This document shows, piece after piece, positions 39,709-47,387 of a DNA stretch of 47,509 bases. The notes beneath the pieces were generated by a model. It made no database searches. It saw only the letters and a list, made by a program, of their open reading frames with translations, and had not been told where the DNA came from. The position numbers and the translations under genes are program-made. The stretch is taken from positions 1 to 47,509 of the forward strand of contig JAJPJJ010000080.1 of the NCBI GenBank assembly GCA_021324295.1, written 5' to 3'. Source of the DNA: Bacillota bacterium (GTDB taxonomy: Bacteria; Sysuimicrobiota; Sysuimicrobiia; Sysuimicrobiales; Segetimicrobiaceae). Position 1 is the first letter of the stretch; each line of letters begins with the position of its first letter.

Positions 39709-41256
39709 CTACCGGCCGACCTTGATCGTCTCGGACCAGAAGTTGTTGTTCCGACCGCTGGTCACGCTGACGACCGGGGATCGCCAGGCCGCGGTAAAGA
39801 CCTGCAGCGAGAGAGGAATGATCGGCAGATCGCTCATCAGCTTCTTGTTCACCTGCTCGTAGATCCGCTGCCGCTTCGCCGGGTCTTGCTCCCGCCTGCC
39901 CGCCAGGATCAAGCTGTCGACGCCACTGTACCCGAAGTAGTTTGAGCCTCCGGGGGGCTTGGATGTGGAGAGAAAGAGATCGGAGAAGAACAGGTCAGGG
40001 TCTGCCGGCCGGCCGACCGACGTCACGGTCACGTCGAAGTCGAAGCGGTTGCGGCGGTCGAACGCGGCCGTCGGCTCGGCCGGATCCAGGCTCGCATCGA
40101 TCCCGACCGCGCGCCACGCCGACTGTACGATGTTGGCCAGAATATCCTCGGGGGAGCGGGTCTGGTACATGATCCGGACCCGGAATCCGTTCGGATATCC
40201 GGCGGCAGCCAGCAGCTGTTTCGCCCGTTCAGGGTTGTAGGGATAGCGGGGGACGTTTGCGCTACCCCCGAGCAGCCGGTTGGAGCGCATGAGGTCCGTC
40301 GGCAGCTCGAGCCCGGGCAGCGCCGCCTCGATCTGCTGGCGGTTGATGGCGTACGAGAGAGCCTGCCGAACGCGCACATCCTGGGTCGGCTTGAAGTTGG
40401 GATTCATGGCGATGTGGCGCAGCGAGTCGTAGACGATGACCCGCTCGGTCTTCACCCCCGGAGCCCTGCGCAGGACCGCGACGGCTTCCGGGCTGCCCCG
40501 GGTCCAGATGATCTGGAACTCCCCCTTGATGAGCGCTTCCGCGGCCACGACCTCGTCCGGGATGTGCTGGAAGGTGATCCGGCGGACGGAGGGCCGGCCC
40601 CGATAGTACCGGTCGTTCGCGGCGACGGTCACCTCGCGGCCCGCGGTGAGCCGCTCGAACACAAACGGCCCCGTGCCGACCGGGTTCCTCGCAAAACCGT
40701 CCCCCAGCTGGTCCACGGCGCGCCTCGAGACGATCACCCCGGGGCGGTAGGCGATCACCGTCGCGAGAAAGGCCGCGTTGGGCTCCCGCAGCCGGATCCG
40801 CACCGTGTACCGGTCCACCGCTTCGACCTGCGCCACCTGCTGCAGGTCCTCGTAGAAGGACATCTTGGGATCCGCCATCTGCCGCCGGAACGAGAAGACC
40901 ACGTCGTCGGCCGTGAGCTCGCCGAACCCTCGGTGGAACTGCACGCCCTTGCGGAGAAAGAACGTGTACGTCAACCCATCGGGGCTGATCGCCCAGCGCT
41001 CCGCCAGGTCGGGCTCGAGCTGGCTGCCCCCTGTTCCAGGCTTCCACCGTACCAGCCAATTGAACAGGCTGGGGTACACAAACCAGTCCGATGTGTAACG
41101 CCACCGCGCCGGATCGAAGATGCCTCCCGGCCGCGCGAACTGAAGGCGGACACGCAGCTCCGGCCGTGTGTCCTCTTGCGTCCAGCCGGGGCTCACCGCG
41201 GCCCCGAGCGCTACCACGATCACCGTGGCGGCGACCACACGCAACGATGTTCTCAC
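39709..41256 (-). CDS. family-5 (DppA/OppA-type) ABC substrate-binding protein, copy 2
   Basis: The 515-residue exported protein has a Sec signal ('VVAATVIVVALGAAVSPGWT') and the same domain order and length as copy 1, with long identical blocks ('FDPARWRYTSDWFVYP', 'SPDGLTYTFFLRKGVQ', 'NPVGTGPFVFERLT'). The GTG at 41256 is preceded by AGGAGGGT. The two copies flank the CMD-like and TctC-like genes, suggesting a segmental or tandem duplication. A third copy begins at 47388 on the other strand. Different ligand preference between copies is the simplest reason to keep all three. Confidence 0.9.
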   Translation of the reverse strand: MRTSLRVVAATVIVVALGAAVSPGWTQEDTRPELRVRLQFARPGGIFDPARWRYTSDWFVYPSLFNWLVRWKPGTGGSQLEPDLAERWAISPDGLTYTFFLRKGVQFHRGFGELTADDVVFSFRRQMADPKMSFYEDLQQVAQVEAVDRYTVRIRLREPNAAFLATVIAYRPGVIVSRRAVDQLGDGFARNPVGTGPFVFERLTAGREVTVAANDRYYRGRPSVRRITFQHIPDEVVAAEALIKGEFQIIWTRGSPEAVAVLRRAPGVKTERVIVYDSLRHIAMNPNFKPTQDVRVRQALSYAINRQQIEAALPGLELPTDLMRSNRLLGGSANVPRYPYNPERAKQLLAAAGYPNGFRVRIMYQTRSPEDILANIVQSAWRAVGIDASLDPAEPTAAFDRRNRFDFDVTVTSVGRPADPDLFFSDLFLSTSKPPGGSNYFGYSGVDSLILAGRREQDPAKRQRIYEQVNKKLMSDLPIIPLSLQVFTAAWRSPVVSVTSGRNNNFWSETIKVGR

Positions 41257-41302
41257 ACGCAGACCCTCCTCGGCCCGGGATGTCCCGCTGCGCAACGGTG
41301 GC

Positions 41303-41704
41303 TCACGGCGGCGGTTCGCTGGCCGGGGCCTCCGGGCCGCGCGTGAGGCCGGCGAAGATCACCGTCACGGGCGACGCGCTGCGATTTACCAGCCGATGCG
41401 TGCATCCCACCGGAAACCAGATCGCGGTTCCGGCGCCGACCTCCCGCGTCTCGCCCCCCGCCTCGAGCACGCCCCTGCCCGCCTGGATGAAGAACAGCTC
41501 TTCCCGATCCTCGTGTGTGTGCCGTGGGATCTCCCCTCCGGGATGGACGGTCGCGACGCCGAACGAGAAGAGGACCGGACTGGGAACGTTCTTGCCGAGC
41601 GGCAGGTCAGTGCGTGCGCCGATGATCGCCCGGACCTTCGAGATGCCGTCGGGATACGTGCGTTCCACGGTCTCATCGAACCGCGCGACAACCGCCTTGG
41701 GCAT
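41303..41704 (-). CDS. small cupin protein
   Basis: The 133-residue single-domain cupin has an intact metal motif: 'IPRHTHEDREELFFIQAG' (His, His, Glu) and 'FPVGCTHRLVN' (His). The ATG at 41704 lies 32 nt inside the end of the isochorismatase-family gene, with GAGGTGAG upstream. It is probably not an orthologue of the tandem cupins at 2547-3316, since 'GGPCPPD' is missing. Function is unknown; the same hydrolase-plus-cupin pairing recurs at 2547-4002. Confidence 0.83.
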   Translation of the reverse strand: MPKAVVARFDETVERTYPDGISKVRAIIGARTDLPLGKNVPSPVLFSFGVATVHPGGEIPRHTHEDREELFFIQAGRGVLEAGGETREVGAGTAIWFPVGCTHRLVNRSASPVTVIFAGLTRGPEAPASEPPP

Positions 41705-42398
41705 GGGGCTCGCTCACCTCGCGGGACAGGTTCTCAAGATACCGCTCGACCTCTGCCAGCGACATGACATCGGCGTACTTCGCGTTCAGGTCGAACAGCG
41801 CCACATGGTGCGAGATCTCGAATCGGTCGAACACGCACTCCTCCACCACGCTCACGCGGAACCCATACGACGCGGCATCGACGACTGTCGCCCGAACGCA
41901 CCCGCTCGTGGTACACCCGGCCACGAGCAGGGTGTCGATGCCGCGCTGGATGAGGTGCGCGAGGAGCGCCGTCCCGAAAAACGCGCTGGGGCCAGGCTTG
42001 GCCAGGACCAGGTCGCCGGGCGCTGGCGCGATTTCCGCCACGATGGCCAGGTCGTCGGCCTGCGGGGGCGCCTCCCCGTGCTGGCGGCTCTTGAGGAACT
42101 GCGGGCCGCGCGGACGATCCCCCTGTCCCGTGGTATAGATGACCGGGATATCCGCCGCGCGGCTCAGCGAGAGGAGACGACGCACGTGGGCCACCGCCGT
42201 CCACCCCCGCTCCCCCGAGCTCTTGGGCCACAGCGCTACGGAGCGCAGGATCGGCTCGGGACGCCGGCCCAGGAAGCGGTAGTTCAAGTCGATGAGGAGC
42301 GCGGCGGGATGCGTCCCCAGTCCGAGGGGCTTCCCGTATCCGGCCGCCGCGTGGACCTCCAGGTCCGTCGCAGGGATCACCCTCTCCCAGCTTCGCAT
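41673..42398 (-). CDS. isochorismatase-family cysteine hydrolase
   Basis: The 241-residue hydrolase keeps Asp in 'ALLIDLNYRFLG', Lys in 'LAKPGPSAFFGT' and Cys in 'GCTTSGCVRATVVDAASYG'. The 'TTSGCVRAT' form is common in N-carbamoylsarcosine amidase and ureidoacrylate amidohydrolase (RutB)-like enzymes. It follows an LLM oxidoreductase gene by 11 nt, recalling the RutA-RutB pairing of pyrimidine ring cleavage, and precedes a cupin gene with a 32-nt overlap. The substrate is not established. Confidence 0.87.
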   Translation of the reverse strand: MRSWERVIPATDLEVHAAAGYGKPLGLGTHPAALLIDLNYRFLGRRPEPILRSVALWPKSSGERGWTAVAHVRRLLSLSRAADIPVIYTTGQGDRPRGPQFLKSRQHGEAPPQADDLAIVAEIAPAPGDLVLAKPGPSAFFGTALLAHLIQRGIDTLLVAGCTTSGCVRATVVDAASYGFRVSVVEECVFDRFEISHHVALFDLNAKYADVMSLAEVERYLENLSREVSEPHAQGGCRAVR

Positions 42399-42409
42399 GC
42401 GCGTCCCTC

Positions 42410-43432
42410 CTATGCCCCGACCGGTCCGTGGCCGGCTTTCTCGGGGCCGGATCGGAATCGGGGGATCACCTCATCTGCAAACATCTGGAGGCCTTCCAGG
42501 GTCGGCCGCCCGACGGTCACGTAGGTCGCCCCCGCCTCCACATACCGCTCGACGAGCGCGGCCGCCTCCTGTGGCGTGCGCACAGCAGACTCCAGGCTGT
42601 GCGCGAGACGCCGGCGCTCCGGCTCGGAGAGGCTGTGCTCGGCGGCCTCGCGGCGGAACCGGGCTTCGACGGCGTCCCTGGCACGGCCCCACAGCATCGC
42701 GTTGACGCCACAGGAGAGGGCGACCTCGGTGGGATCGCGCCCAACGTCGCGGCAGTGGTCCAACAGGACCCGCCGCTTGTGCAGAAAGTACTCGACGGGA
42801 TCGGACGGACCTCCGCCGATGCCCGGGCCCGCGAAATTCACCCCGTCGGCATACCTCGCGGCGATGCGCAGCGTCCGCTTCTCCCCGGCGCCACCGATCC
42901 ACAGCGGCGGGTGCGGACGCTGGACGGGACGCGGATTGCACACCGCGTTGGACAGGGTGAAGTACCGCCCGGCCAGGCTCGCCTCGTCGCGCGTCCACAG
43001 CGCGAGGATCACGCGGCACGCCTCGTCGAGCCGGTCCAGGCGTCCTCGGGGGCTGTCCCACGGCATCCCGTACGCGCGCGCCTCCTCCTCCTTCCATCCC
43101 GCGCCGATCCCCAGCTCCAAGCGGCCGCCCGAGATCGTGTCGATCACGGCCGCCATCTTGGCCACCAGGGCGGGGGCGCGATACATCGAGCAGAGAACCG
43201 TCGTCAGGAGCCGGACCCTCACGGTGAGGACGGCGAGCGCGCTCAGCGTGCTCAGCGACTCGAACACGCGCCCTCCCTCGCCGCGCTGGAGGTGATCGTC
43301 CACTGAGATGTAGTCGTACCCGAGACGCTCGGCCTCGCGGGCCATCGTCGCGATCTGGTCGAAGCTCACGTCGTCGTAGACGTGGTAGTCCCACATCGGA
43401 AGCATGACGCCGAAGCGGATGCGCGGCATCAT
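42410..43432 (-). CDS. LLM-class flavin-dependent oxidoreductase
   Basis: The 340-residue luciferase-like protein ('IRFGVMLPMWDYHVYDD', 'DTISGGRLELGIGAGWKEEE', 'RPHPPLWIGGAGEKRTL') is of the F420/FMN class. Two adjacent ATG codons (43432, 43429) open the frame, and the ribosome binding site is weak. It lies 61 nt downstream of DppC and 11 nt upstream of an isochorismatase-family gene. It is not a close copy of the LLM gene at 35688-36710. Confidence 0.86.
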   Translation of the reverse strand: MMPRIRFGVMLPMWDYHVYDDVSFDQIATMAREAERLGYDYISVDDHLQRGEGGRVFESLSTLSALAVLTVRVRLLTTVLCSMYRAPALVAKMAAVIDTISGGRLELGIGAGWKEEEARAYGMPWDSPRGRLDRLDEACRVILALWTRDEASLAGRYFTLSNAVCNPRPVQRPHPPLWIGGAGEKRTLRIAARYADGVNFAGPGIGGGPSDPVEYFLHKRRVLLDHCRDVGRDPTEVALSCGVNAMLWGRARDAVEARFRREAAEHSLSEPERRRLAHSLESAVRTPQEAAALVERYVEAGATYVTVGRPTLEGLQMFADEVIPRFRSGPEKAGHGPVGA

Positions 43433-43493
43433 CTGGCTGCCACCGGAGTGTCGACCCGCACGCTCGCTCCCCCTTTCCCCTGGCGCGATGTCC

Positions 43494-44390
43494 TCAGCGA
43501 TGCCTGAGCCGGGGATCGAAGACATCGCGCAAGCCGTCGCCGACAAGGTTCAGGCTCAACACCGCCATGCCGATGGCCGCGCCGCTGAACATCATGCCCC
43601 AGGGGGCGACCACGAGGTACTTCTGGCTATCGTTGGCGATGTTTCCCCACGTGGGCGTCGGTGGTGGGACCCCGAGCCCGAGGAAGCTCAGGGCGGCCTC
43701 CACGAGTACCGCGGAGCCGACGTTGAACGTGAGGGCGACGATCAGCGGCGCGAGCACGTTGGGCAGGATGTGGCGGCGCATGATCCGGATCACCGTGCCG
43801 CCGAGCGCGCTGGCCGCCTCCACGAACTCCACGTCACGCACCCGGAGCACCTCGCCGCGGACGACACGGGCGATCCGGGGCCAGATCGCCAGCGAGATCG
43901 CCACGATCACGTTCTCAAGGCCGGAGCCGGTGATGCTCACCAGGACGAGCGCGATCAATTCCATGGGAAACGCCAGGAACACATCGATGATCCCGCCGAG
44001 GACGAGGCCCGCGCGGCCGCGCGAATAGCCGCTCGCGGACCCGACCACCCAGCCGATGACCGCCCCTGCGGCGATCGCCGTGACCGCCACCGCCATCGAA
44101 AAGCGAGCGCCGTAGAGGATCCGGCTCAGGAGATCACGCCCCAGTTGGTCGGTGCCCAGCCAGTGAGCCGGGCTCGGCGGCTGCAGACGGCTCACGGGGT
44201 TGATCGCCAGCGGATCTGCCGGCGCGAGCGCCGGCCCCGCCGCCACGACGACCGCGAGGGCCGCGAGGATCATGACCCCGAACAGGAAGCTCCGGTGGCC
44301 CAGCAGACGATGCCACCCGGCGCGCCTGCCCGACTGGGGGGCGGCCGATGGAGGAACGAGGGCGCCGGCCCCGACGAGACTCACGCGCAC
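43494..44390 (-). CDS. ABC transporter permease, DppC/OppC type
   Basis: The 298-residue membrane protein has the N-terminal 'LAPADPLAINPVSRLQPPS' and 'HWLGTDQLGRDLLSRILYGAR' segments and the EAA loop region 'EAASALGGTVIRIMRRHILP' typical of DppC. It ends 'GLRDVFDPRLRHR'. Candidate starts are a TTG at 44393, the GTG I use at 44390 and a GTG at 44384; none has a good ribosome binding site, and the gene directly follows DppB. With DppB it should serve one or more of the three family-5 binding proteins. No DppD/DppF ATPase gene is in the window. Confidence 0.9.
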   Translation of the reverse strand: MRVSLVGAGALVPPSAAPQSGRRAGWHRLLGHRSFLFGVMILAALAVVVAAGPALAPADPLAINPVSRLQPPSPAHWLGTDQLGRDLLSRILYGARFSMAVAVTAIAAGAVIGWVVGSASGYSRGRAGLVLGGIIDVFLAFPMELIALVLVSITGSGLENVIVAISLAIWPRIARVVRGEVLRVRDVEFVEAASALGGTVIRIMRRHILPNVLAPLIVALTFNVGSAVLVEAALSFLGLGVPPPTPTWGNIANDSQKYLVVAPWGMMFSGAAIGMAVLSLNLVGDGLRDVFDPRLRHR

Positions 44391-44397
44391 CAACAGG

Positions 44398-45354
44398 CTA
44401 CGTGAAGCGGATGCGCGGGTTCAGCCATGCGTACCCCACGTCGACGAGCACGTTGACCAGGAAGACGCCCAGCGCAAACACGAGCACCGTCCCCTGCACC
44501 AACGCGTAGTCGCGCTGCGTGATCGACTCGACGAGCAAGCTCCCGATGCCCACCCGGCCGAAGAGCGTCTCGATGATCGCCGACCCGCCGAGCGCTCGGC
44601 CGAGAGAGAGACCGATCACCGTCGTGATCGGCACCATCGCGTTACGAAGGGCGTGGCGGATCAACACGCTGCGCTCCAGCACGCCCTTGGCGCGCGCGGT
44701 CCGCACGTAGTCCTCGCTCAGTACTTCGAGCATCGCGCTCCGCGTCATCCGCGCGATGTAGGCGGCCCCGGCTAGCCCCAGGGTGCAGGCGGGGAGCGCG
44801 AGGTGGTAGAGGATGTCCGGCGCGTTCCCCGGGGCGCCCACACCGATCACGGGGAACAGCCGGAGGCCGACCGCGAAGACCAGGATGAGGATCATGCCGA
44901 TCCAGAATCGGGGCACGCTGTAGCCCACGGTCGCCGCCGCGGTCGCCGCGTAGTCGAGCACGCCTCCGTGGTGGGTGGCGGCGTAGACGCCGAGGGGAAT
45001 CCCGATCGCCACAGAGGTCAGCAGGGAGGCCAGAGCCAAGTGGATCGTGTAGGGGAGCTGGCTCAGGATGACGTGGAGGACAGGCTCGCTCTGGGTGTAC
45101 GAGATGCCGAGATCCCCACGCGCCACGCGCCCGAGGTACCGCCAGAACTGCACGACCACCGGCCGGTCGAGCCCCAATTGGCGCCGCACCTGCGCCACGT
45201 ACTCCGGCGAGACCGTCGCCTCGCTCTGGACGCGCGAGAGGTACGCGGTCACGGGGTCGCCCGGAGTCAGTCGGATCAGGATGAAGCTAATGACCAGGAC
45301 GACCCAGACCTGGGCCAGCGCGGCCAGTAACCGCCTGCCTATGTAGTGCAACAT
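44398..45354 (-). CDS. ABC transporter permease, DppB/OppB type
   Basis: The 318-residue membrane protein begins 'MLHYIGRRLLAALAQVWVVL' and carries 'FILIRLTPGDPVTAYL', 'RARGDLGISYTQSEPV'-like and 'DYVRTARAKGVLERSVLIRH' (the ATPase-contact loop), all characteristic of DppB. About six helices are visible. It lies 46 nt downstream of the aspartoacylase-like gene and immediately upstream of DppC. Confidence 0.92.
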   Translation of the reverse strand: MLHYIGRRLLAALAQVWVVLVISFILIRLTPGDPVTAYLSRVQSEATVSPEYVAQVRRQLGLDRPVVVQFWRYLGRVARGDLGISYTQSEPVLHVILSQLPYTIHLALASLLTSVAIGIPLGVYAATHHGGVLDYAATAAATVGYSVPRFWIGMILILVFAVGLRLFPVIGVGAPGNAPDILYHLALPACTLGLAGAAYIARMTRSAMLEVLSEDYVRTARAKGVLERSVLIRHALRNAMVPITTVIGLSLGRALGGSAIIETLFGRVGIGSLLVESITQRDYALVQGTVLVFALGVFLVNVLVDVGYAWLNPRIRFT

Positions 45355-45400
45355 CCCGGCCTCGCCCCCGCCGGCGCCCCGTCAGGTCGATCGCTCGCCG

Positions 45401-46492
45401 CTATCCCGCGGCACGCACCGCCTGCGCCTGTCGGCTGACCCCGGGAACCACGATCTGCTGCTCGAGAGCCGGCGGGGTGCGCCTGGCCCACTCCCGGCGA
45501 TCCGTCTGGTACACGTTGCACACGCGGGCGCCTGTCGCCACGGTCGGCAGCAGCGAACAGCGGATGATGATCCCGTTGAAGGGGGAGCGGAGCTCCTCGA
45601 TGACGTCGCCGAACATGTTGTGAACCTCCGCCACCACCTGGCCCTGCTCGACGTAGTCGCCCGGCTTCACCCTCAGGTGGGACATCCCGCCGCGGTTGGC
45701 GGTGACCTCGTGCCGTGTCGTCACCTCTACCTGCATCTCGGGCATCTCCGGCGTCCCGTCGAGCGCGCCCGTATGTCTCAGGAAGTTCACGATCGCCCGC
45801 GCCATCATCGAAGGAAACGGCTCCAGCGCCCGCCAACCCTCCCCCGCCTCGATCGCGATCGTGGGGATTCCCTTGCGGTTCAGGATGGCATCCACGCCGC
45901 CGTGTCCCGCTCGCTTCCACAGGTGGATCACCTCGAACCCGACGGCGCGGCCGAGCTCCAGCCGCTGCGCCTGAACGTCCTCCGGCTCGGCACCCGTGAT
46001 CGTCACCATCGCGCGCGGGTAGTTGACGCTGTCCAGGTGCGTGGCATGGACGTCGAGAGCATACTGCGCTCTCGTCGCGATCGCATCGGTCAGCGCGGAG
46101 ACGACACGGCTGCTCATCACGCCGCCGGGATCGCCGCTCTGCATCCCCGCGACGTCCCCCACGTTCGGCGCGTCCAGGGGGAAGTGCCGGGACCGGAAGG
46201 CCCACGCGGGCGGGTTTTGCAGTGGGACCGCGATGACCGTCCCCTTCACATCCTCCGGCGCCAGCCGCCGCATCACGGAGGACACAGCCACCATGCCCGC
46301 CGGCTCCTCGCCGTGCTGCCCCGCTCCGACGAAGACCGTGGGGCCCTTGCGCTTCCCCGCGATGACCTCCACCGGGATCTCCAGCGGCGAGCCGGTGCTC
46401 AGCTCACCGACGTAGACGAGGTAGCGGGACCGGGATCCTGGTTCGAATGGCTGTGCCTTGAACTCGTCTGGCGTAACATGCTTCGCCTCCAT
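45401..46492 (-). CDS. succinylglutamate desuccinylase/aspartoacylase-family protein
   Basis: The 363-residue protein is a paralogue of the AstE/AspA-like protein at 29790-30773. Zinc ligands are 'AGQHGEEPAG' (His-x2-Glu) and 'LDVHATHLD' (His), and 'IAIEAGEGWR' holds a likely catalytic Glu. The C-terminal beta domain ('TANRGGMSHLRVKPGD', 'GDVIEELRSP') resembles that of the first copy. I use the ATG at 46492 ('MEAKHVTPDEF') with GAGAGGGGGG upstream instead of the one six codons earlier. It is the first structural gene behind the GntR-2 regulator and lies upstream of the Dpp-type permeases, so the imported compound may be an N-acyl amino acid or peptide-like conjugate. Confidence 0.86.
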   Translation of the reverse strand: MEAKHVTPDEFKAQPFEPGSRSRYLVYVGELSTGSPLEIPVEVIAGKRKGPTVFVGAGQHGEEPAGMVAVSSVMRRLAPEDVKGTVIAVPLQNPPAWAFRSRHFPLDAPNVGDVAGMQSGDPGGVMSSRVVSALTDAIATRAQYALDVHATHLDSVNYPRAMVTITGAEPEDVQAQRLELGRAVGFEVIHLWKRAGHGGVDAILNRKGIPTIAIEAGEGWRALEPFPSMMARAIVNFLRHTGALDGTPEMPEMQVEVTTRHEVTANRGGMSHLRVKPGDYVEQGQVVAEVHNMFGDVIEELRSPFNGIIIRCSLLPTVATGARVCNVYQTDRREWARRTPPALEQQIVVPGVSRQAQAVRAAG

Positions 46493-46516
46493 GCGTCCCC
46501 CCTCTCTCACTACGGC

Positions 46517-47245
46517 CTACCCGACGGGCGCCGCCTGTCGGTGGTACAGGGCGAGGCGTGCTCTCATCGCCTTTTCCTTGTGGGCTCTCGCGATGGCCTC
46601 GGCCCGTTCAGCGTCGCGGTCGCGGATCGCCGCCACGAGTTGTTCGTGTTCTTCCAGCGCCTCCTGAGCGCGCTCGGGGATCGAGAGCGTCGACTGCCTG
46701 AAGCGCTGCACGGCATAGTGCAGCCGGTTCAGCAGCTCGGCCAGCGATGCGTTGCGGGCGGCCTGGTAGATCGCCTGATGGAACTCGCGATTCAAGGTGG
46801 TGAGCTGCTGAACATCGCGGCTGTGCGTCGCGCGAGCGATCCCTTCGTTCAGCGACGAGAGGATCTCGATGTCCCCGGCGGAGGCGCGCTGCGCCGCGAG
46901 GCGGGCGGCGACACCTTCGAGGGCGATGCGGATGATGTAAATGTCCTCGATCTCCTGAGGGGTGATCTCGGCCACGATGAGGCCGAGTCGCGGCACGTTC
47001 TTGAGGAATCCCTCGGCCTCGAGGCGCTGGAGGGCCTCGCGCACGGGTGTCCGGCTGACGCCGAGCTCGAGCGCGAGCAGGCGATCCTGGATCCGCTGCC
47101 CTTCGGGGAGCACGCCACGGATGATCGCCTCACGCAGGGTGCGGTACACGAACTCGCCTCGGAGGCCTTCCCGTGCGAAGAGATTCTTGATCGCGACCAG
47201 TTGAGCGCTTCTATCCTTGGCGGGTGCCGCTTCGCGTGGTGGCAC
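46517..47245 (-). CDS. GntR-family transcriptional regulator, FCD subgroup
   Basis: The 242-residue regulator has a winged helix at residues about 29-92 ('YRTLREAIIRGVLPEGQRI', 'LALELGVSRTPVREALQRL', 'VPRLGLIVAEITPQEIED') and an FCD domain ('IYIIRIALEGVAARLAAQRA', 'NREFHQAIYQAARN', 'EEHEQLVAAIRDRD'). The GTG at 47245 has AGGAGGGAG upstream; the frame continues across the promoter region but that part is not used. It diverges from a family-5 binding-protein gene; a perfect palindrome lies between them. It probably controls both the minus-strand run below it and the divergent gene. Confidence 0.89.
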   Translation of the reverse strand: MPPREAAPAKDRSAQLVAIKNLFAREGLRGEFVYRTLREAIIRGVLPEGQRIQDRLLALELGVSRTPVREALQRLEAEGFLKNVPRLGLIVAEITPQEIEDIYIIRIALEGVAARLAAQRASAGDIEILSSLNEGIARATHSRDVQQLTTLNREFHQAIYQAARNASLAELLNRLHYAVQRFRQSTLSIPERAQEALEEHEQLVAAIRDRDAERAEAIARAHKEKAMRARLALYHRQAAPVG

Positions 47246-47318
47246 GTTCGCTCTCCCTCCTCGCACCGTGGTCGATGCGAGTACCCCTTCTTCCACGCCC
47301 CCGGACCTCCTCTCGCCG

Positions 47319-47348
47319 TTGGCATGGGTTGCTATGCCGTTGTATACT
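47319..47348 (+). promoter_or_regulatory. sigma70-type promoter of the divergent binding-protein gene
   Basis: TTGGCA (47319-47324) and TATACT (47343-47348) are separated by 18 nt, close to the consensus -35/-10, in an AT-rich island. The start codon follows about 40 nt downstream of the -10. The -10 hexamer is also the left arm of the operator. On the opposite strand TTGTGC (47374-47379) and TATACT (reverse complement of 47351-47356), with a 17-nt spacer, could drive gntR. Confidence 0.6.
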
Positions 47349-47356
47349 TCAGTATA
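47343..47356. promoter_or_regulatory. probable GntR operator over the divergent promoters
   Basis: TATACT-TC-AGTATA is a perfect 6-bp inverted repeat with a 2-nt centre in the divergent region. It overlaps the -10 of the plus-strand promoter and a candidate -10 of the minus-strand one. This symmetry and position fit repression by the adjacent FCD-type GntR dimer. It is a rare AT-rich patch in a GC-rich window. Confidence 0.6.
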
Positions 47357-47387
47357 TGTAAGAGTTTCGGGTTGCACAAGGGGGGCC

